Shown one piece after another: positions 61,660 to 64,000 of a stretch of DNA of 64,000 nt. How positions within the stretch are numbered: the first letter of the stretch is position 1; each line of letters opens with the position of its first letter. The notes under the pieces are model-generated. The model searched no databases, had not been told where the DNA came from, and saw only the letters and a program-made list of their open reading frames with translations. The stretch comes from Devosia nanyangense. Its GTDB lineage: Bacteria; Pseudomonadota; Alphaproteobacteria; Rhizobiales; Devosiaceae. The position numbers and the translations under genes were made by a program. Where the stretch lies: assembly GCA_016213505.1 (NCBI GenBank), contig JACRAF010000015.1, forward strand, positions 1 to 64,000, read 5' to 3'.

Positions 61660-63162
61660 ATGATCACCGAGCCCGAGCGGACCAAGCCCAGCGATTCAGT
61701 GTTGGACACGCAGCAGGCGGGGGTCAGGGCCGCCGATTGCATGGTCGCCACGGGCCACCCGCTGGCGGCCCGGACGGCGATCCGGATGCTGGAGCGCGGC
61801 GGCAGCGCGGTCGATGCCGCCATTGCCGCCGACGCCATCCTCGGGGTCGTCGAGCCGATGGCGACCGGCATCGGCGGCGATCTGCTCGCCATGCTGGTCG
61901 AGCCCGGCGGCAAGCCGATCGCCTACAACGGCACCGGGCGAGCCCCCGAGGCCCTCACCGCTGAGCTCGTCGACGCCCTGCCCGGCCGGAAGATCCCCGA
62001 GCGGCACCCGCTGTCGACGACCACGCCGGGTGTGGTGCGCGGATGGTTCGACCTCCACGCGCGCTACGGCAGGCTGCCAATGGCGGAACTGCTGGCGCCG
62101 GCCATCGAGGTTGCCGAAGCGGGCTTCGCGGTCGGGCCGATCTGCGCCCGCGAGTGGACGCTGTTCGAGCCGGTGCTGCGGAGCGACCCGGTCAGCGCTG
62201 TGCTTTATCACGCCGGCAACACGCCGGCCGCCGGGGAGCGCTTCGCCAATCCCGAGCTGGCCGCGGTGCTGCGCGCCATCGCGGCCGGGGGACCGGCGGC
62301 GTTCTACGAGGGCGAACCGGCCCGCGCCGCTGCCCGCGCCAGCCGGGCGCGCGGCGGGGTTCTCGCCGAGGGCGACTTTGCCCACCACAGCGGCCATTTC
62401 GATACGCCGCTGTCGGCCGAGTTCCGCGGTCTCACCGTGCTCGAATGCCCGCCCAACACGCATGGGCTGGCGGTGCTCGAGGCGCTGACCGAGCTCGAAA
62501 AGTTGCCGCTCGATCCGGCCGACCCCGCGACCACGCTGGCGGCGGTGCGCGCCGTCGGACGCGGCCTCGCCAAGGCGCGCGAAATCGTCGCCGACCCGGC
62601 CGGCAATACCGTGTGCACGGTGGTGGTCGATCGCGACGGACTGGCGGTGACGCTGATGAGCAGCGTGTTCAAGCGCTTCGGTTCGGGCATCGGCGTGCCG
62701 GGCTGCGGCTTCGTGCTGCAGAACCGCGGCTCGGGGTTTTCCGCCCCCGGCCACATCAACGGCCCGGCCCCCGGCAAGCGGCCCTATCATACGGTGGTGC
62801 CCGCCGCGGCGCTCAAGCAGGGCCGTTTCCATGCCGGGTTCGGCGTGGTCGGCGGCGCCATGCAGCCGCAGGGGCACGTGCAGCTGCTGCTGCGGCTCGC
62901 CGCCTGGGGCGAACCGCTGCAGGCGGCGATCGACGCGCCGCGCTGGCGGCTCGAATCGGACACGGCGCTGGCCATCGAAGCGGGCACGCCGGCCCCCATC
63001 GTCGAGGCGCTGCGCGCCGCCGGCTATGCCGATCCGCGCGATGGCGGCGAGCTGGGCGGGCGCAGCGATTTCGGCGGCGCGCAAATGGTGATGCGCGCCC
63101 CCGACGGCAGCCTGCTGGGCGGTTCGGACAAGCGCAAGGACGGCATGGCGCTGGGCACCTGA
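61660..63162 (+). CDS. Gamma-glutamyltransferase-like Ntn hydrolase (cytoplasmic, YwrD type)
   Basis: The 500-residue protein has MVATGHPLAARTAIRMLERG and ATGIGGDLLAMLVE near the N-terminus, the likely autoprocessing threonine T317 in AGNTVCTVVVDRDG, and the late RPYHTVVPAAAL. There is no signal peptide, unlike periplasmic GGT, as in YwrD-type proteins. It would cleave or transfer a gamma-glutamyl group or act on another amide. It is divergent from the GlcG operon and shares its regulatory region. Start at ATG 61660; an upstream in-frame extension lacks a ribosome site. Confidence 0.88.
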   Translation: MITEPERTKPSDSVLDTQQAGVRAADCMVATGHPLAARTAIRMLERGGSAVDAAIAADAILGVVEPMATGIGGDLLAMLVEPGGKPIAYNGTGRAPEALTAELVDALPGRKIPERHPLSTTTPGVVRGWFDLHARYGRLPMAELLAPAIEVAEAGFAVGPICAREWTLFEPVLRSDPVSAVLYHAGNTPAAGERFANPELAAVLRAIAAGGPAAFYEGEPARAAARASRARGGVLAEGDFAHHSGHFDTPLSAEFRGLTVLECPPNTHGLAVLEALTELEKLPLDPADPATTLAAVRAVGRGLAKAREIVADPAGNTVCTVVVDRDGLAVTLMSSVFKRFGSGIGVPGCGFVLQNRGSGFSAPGHINGPAPGKRPYHTVVPAAALKQGRFHAGFGVVGGAMQPQGHVQLLLRLAAWGEPLQAAIDAPRWRLESDTALAIEAGTPAPIVEALRAAGYADPRDGGELGGRSDFGGAQMVMRAPDGSLLGGSDKRKDGMALGT

Positions 63163-63200
63163 GCCGACTGAGGTCTAGAACCAAATCCTAACGAGGGCGC

Positions 63201-63222
63201 CCCGGGTCCGATCCGACCCGGG
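63201..63222. terminator. Hairpin between convergent genes
   Basis: CCCGGGTC and GACCCGGG form a perfect 8-bp stem around CGATCC. It lies between the gamma-glutamyltransferase stop and the convergent ABC-transporter gene, and could serve both strands. No T-run follows on either side. Confidence 0.5.
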
Positions 63223-63250
63223 ACACATCGTGGTGGTGTCCCGGGCCAGA

Positions 63251-64000
<750 letters not shown>

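Overview
The window is a high-GC chromosomal segment of an alphaproteobacterium, most likely in the order Hyphomicrobiales (Rhizobiales) and possibly close to Devosia. The placement rests on gene order: aroA-cmk-rpsA with a TIGR02300-type acidic protein and ihfB/sppA close by; rnd-lptC-lptA-lptB followed by rpoN-hpf-ptsN with DUF1150 and Hsp20 genes; and infC-rpmI-rplT-pheS-pheT. I made this assignment by reading, not by a database search.

Layout. Positions 0.1-13.1 kb carry a housekeeping block on the minus strand: folC, accD, trpA-trpB-trpF, a LapA-like membrane protein, ihfB, sppA, a BrnT/BrnA toxin-antitoxin pair, two small accessory genes, rpsA, cmk and aroA. Positions 13.3-21.7 kb hold the TIGR02300 gene, tRNA-Ala(GGC), a secreted DUF6636-like protein, cutC, a WYL regulator, an accessory operon (arylamine N-acetyltransferase, YdeI-like, DUF1697, ribokinase), a glycosyltransferase, Hsp20 and DUF1150. 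Positions 21.7-27.4 kb hold ptsN, hpf, rpoN and the LPS transport genes lptBAC plus rnd. Positions 27.6-36.5 kb hold a sugar-phosphate transferase, a Flp pilin, tRNA-Leu(CAG), an NDUFA9-like protein, uppP, a GST, queG, an SDR, a GNAT and an aldo/keto reductase. Positions 36.5-46.2 kb are a minus-strand run infC, rpmI, rplT, pheS, an exonuclease and pheT, continuing into a glycosyltransferase and two tandem O-antigen ligase-like genes. Positions 46.4-50.1 kb hold an alpha/beta hydrolase, a CHAD-CYTH pair, a DUF1045 protein and a MarR regulator.

The most unusual part is 50.2-63.2 kb. It looks like an uncharacterised oxidative catabolic system. Its centre is a heme-oxygenase-like diiron oxidase with a complete set of metal ligands. 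Around it are two [2Fe-2S] ferredoxins, a small orphan protein, an aldehyde dehydrogenase, a TauE/SafE exporter and an ornithine-cyclodeaminase-like enzyme. On the other strand lie a ferredoxin-NAD(P)H reductase, a very short ferredoxin-like protein, a GlcG/HbpS protein and a TerC protein. A PhzS-like flavin monooxygenase, a maleylacetoacetate-isomerase-like GST and a cytoplasmic gamma-glutamyltransferase flank it. A FadR-type GntR regulator sits in the middle. The palindrome CAGTATACTG recurs in front of several of these operons and a related half-site lies in front of the isomerase operon, suggesting one regulon. The substrate is unknown.

Other notable points: the syntenic AroA has lost most of the EPSP-synthase active-site residues; AccD lacks all four zinc-finger cysteines; infC appears to start at ATT; and the brnT and brnA genes overlap by about 90 bases. 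Two families of intergenic repeats recur at gene ends. No rRNA, CRISPR array, prophage or transposase was seen.
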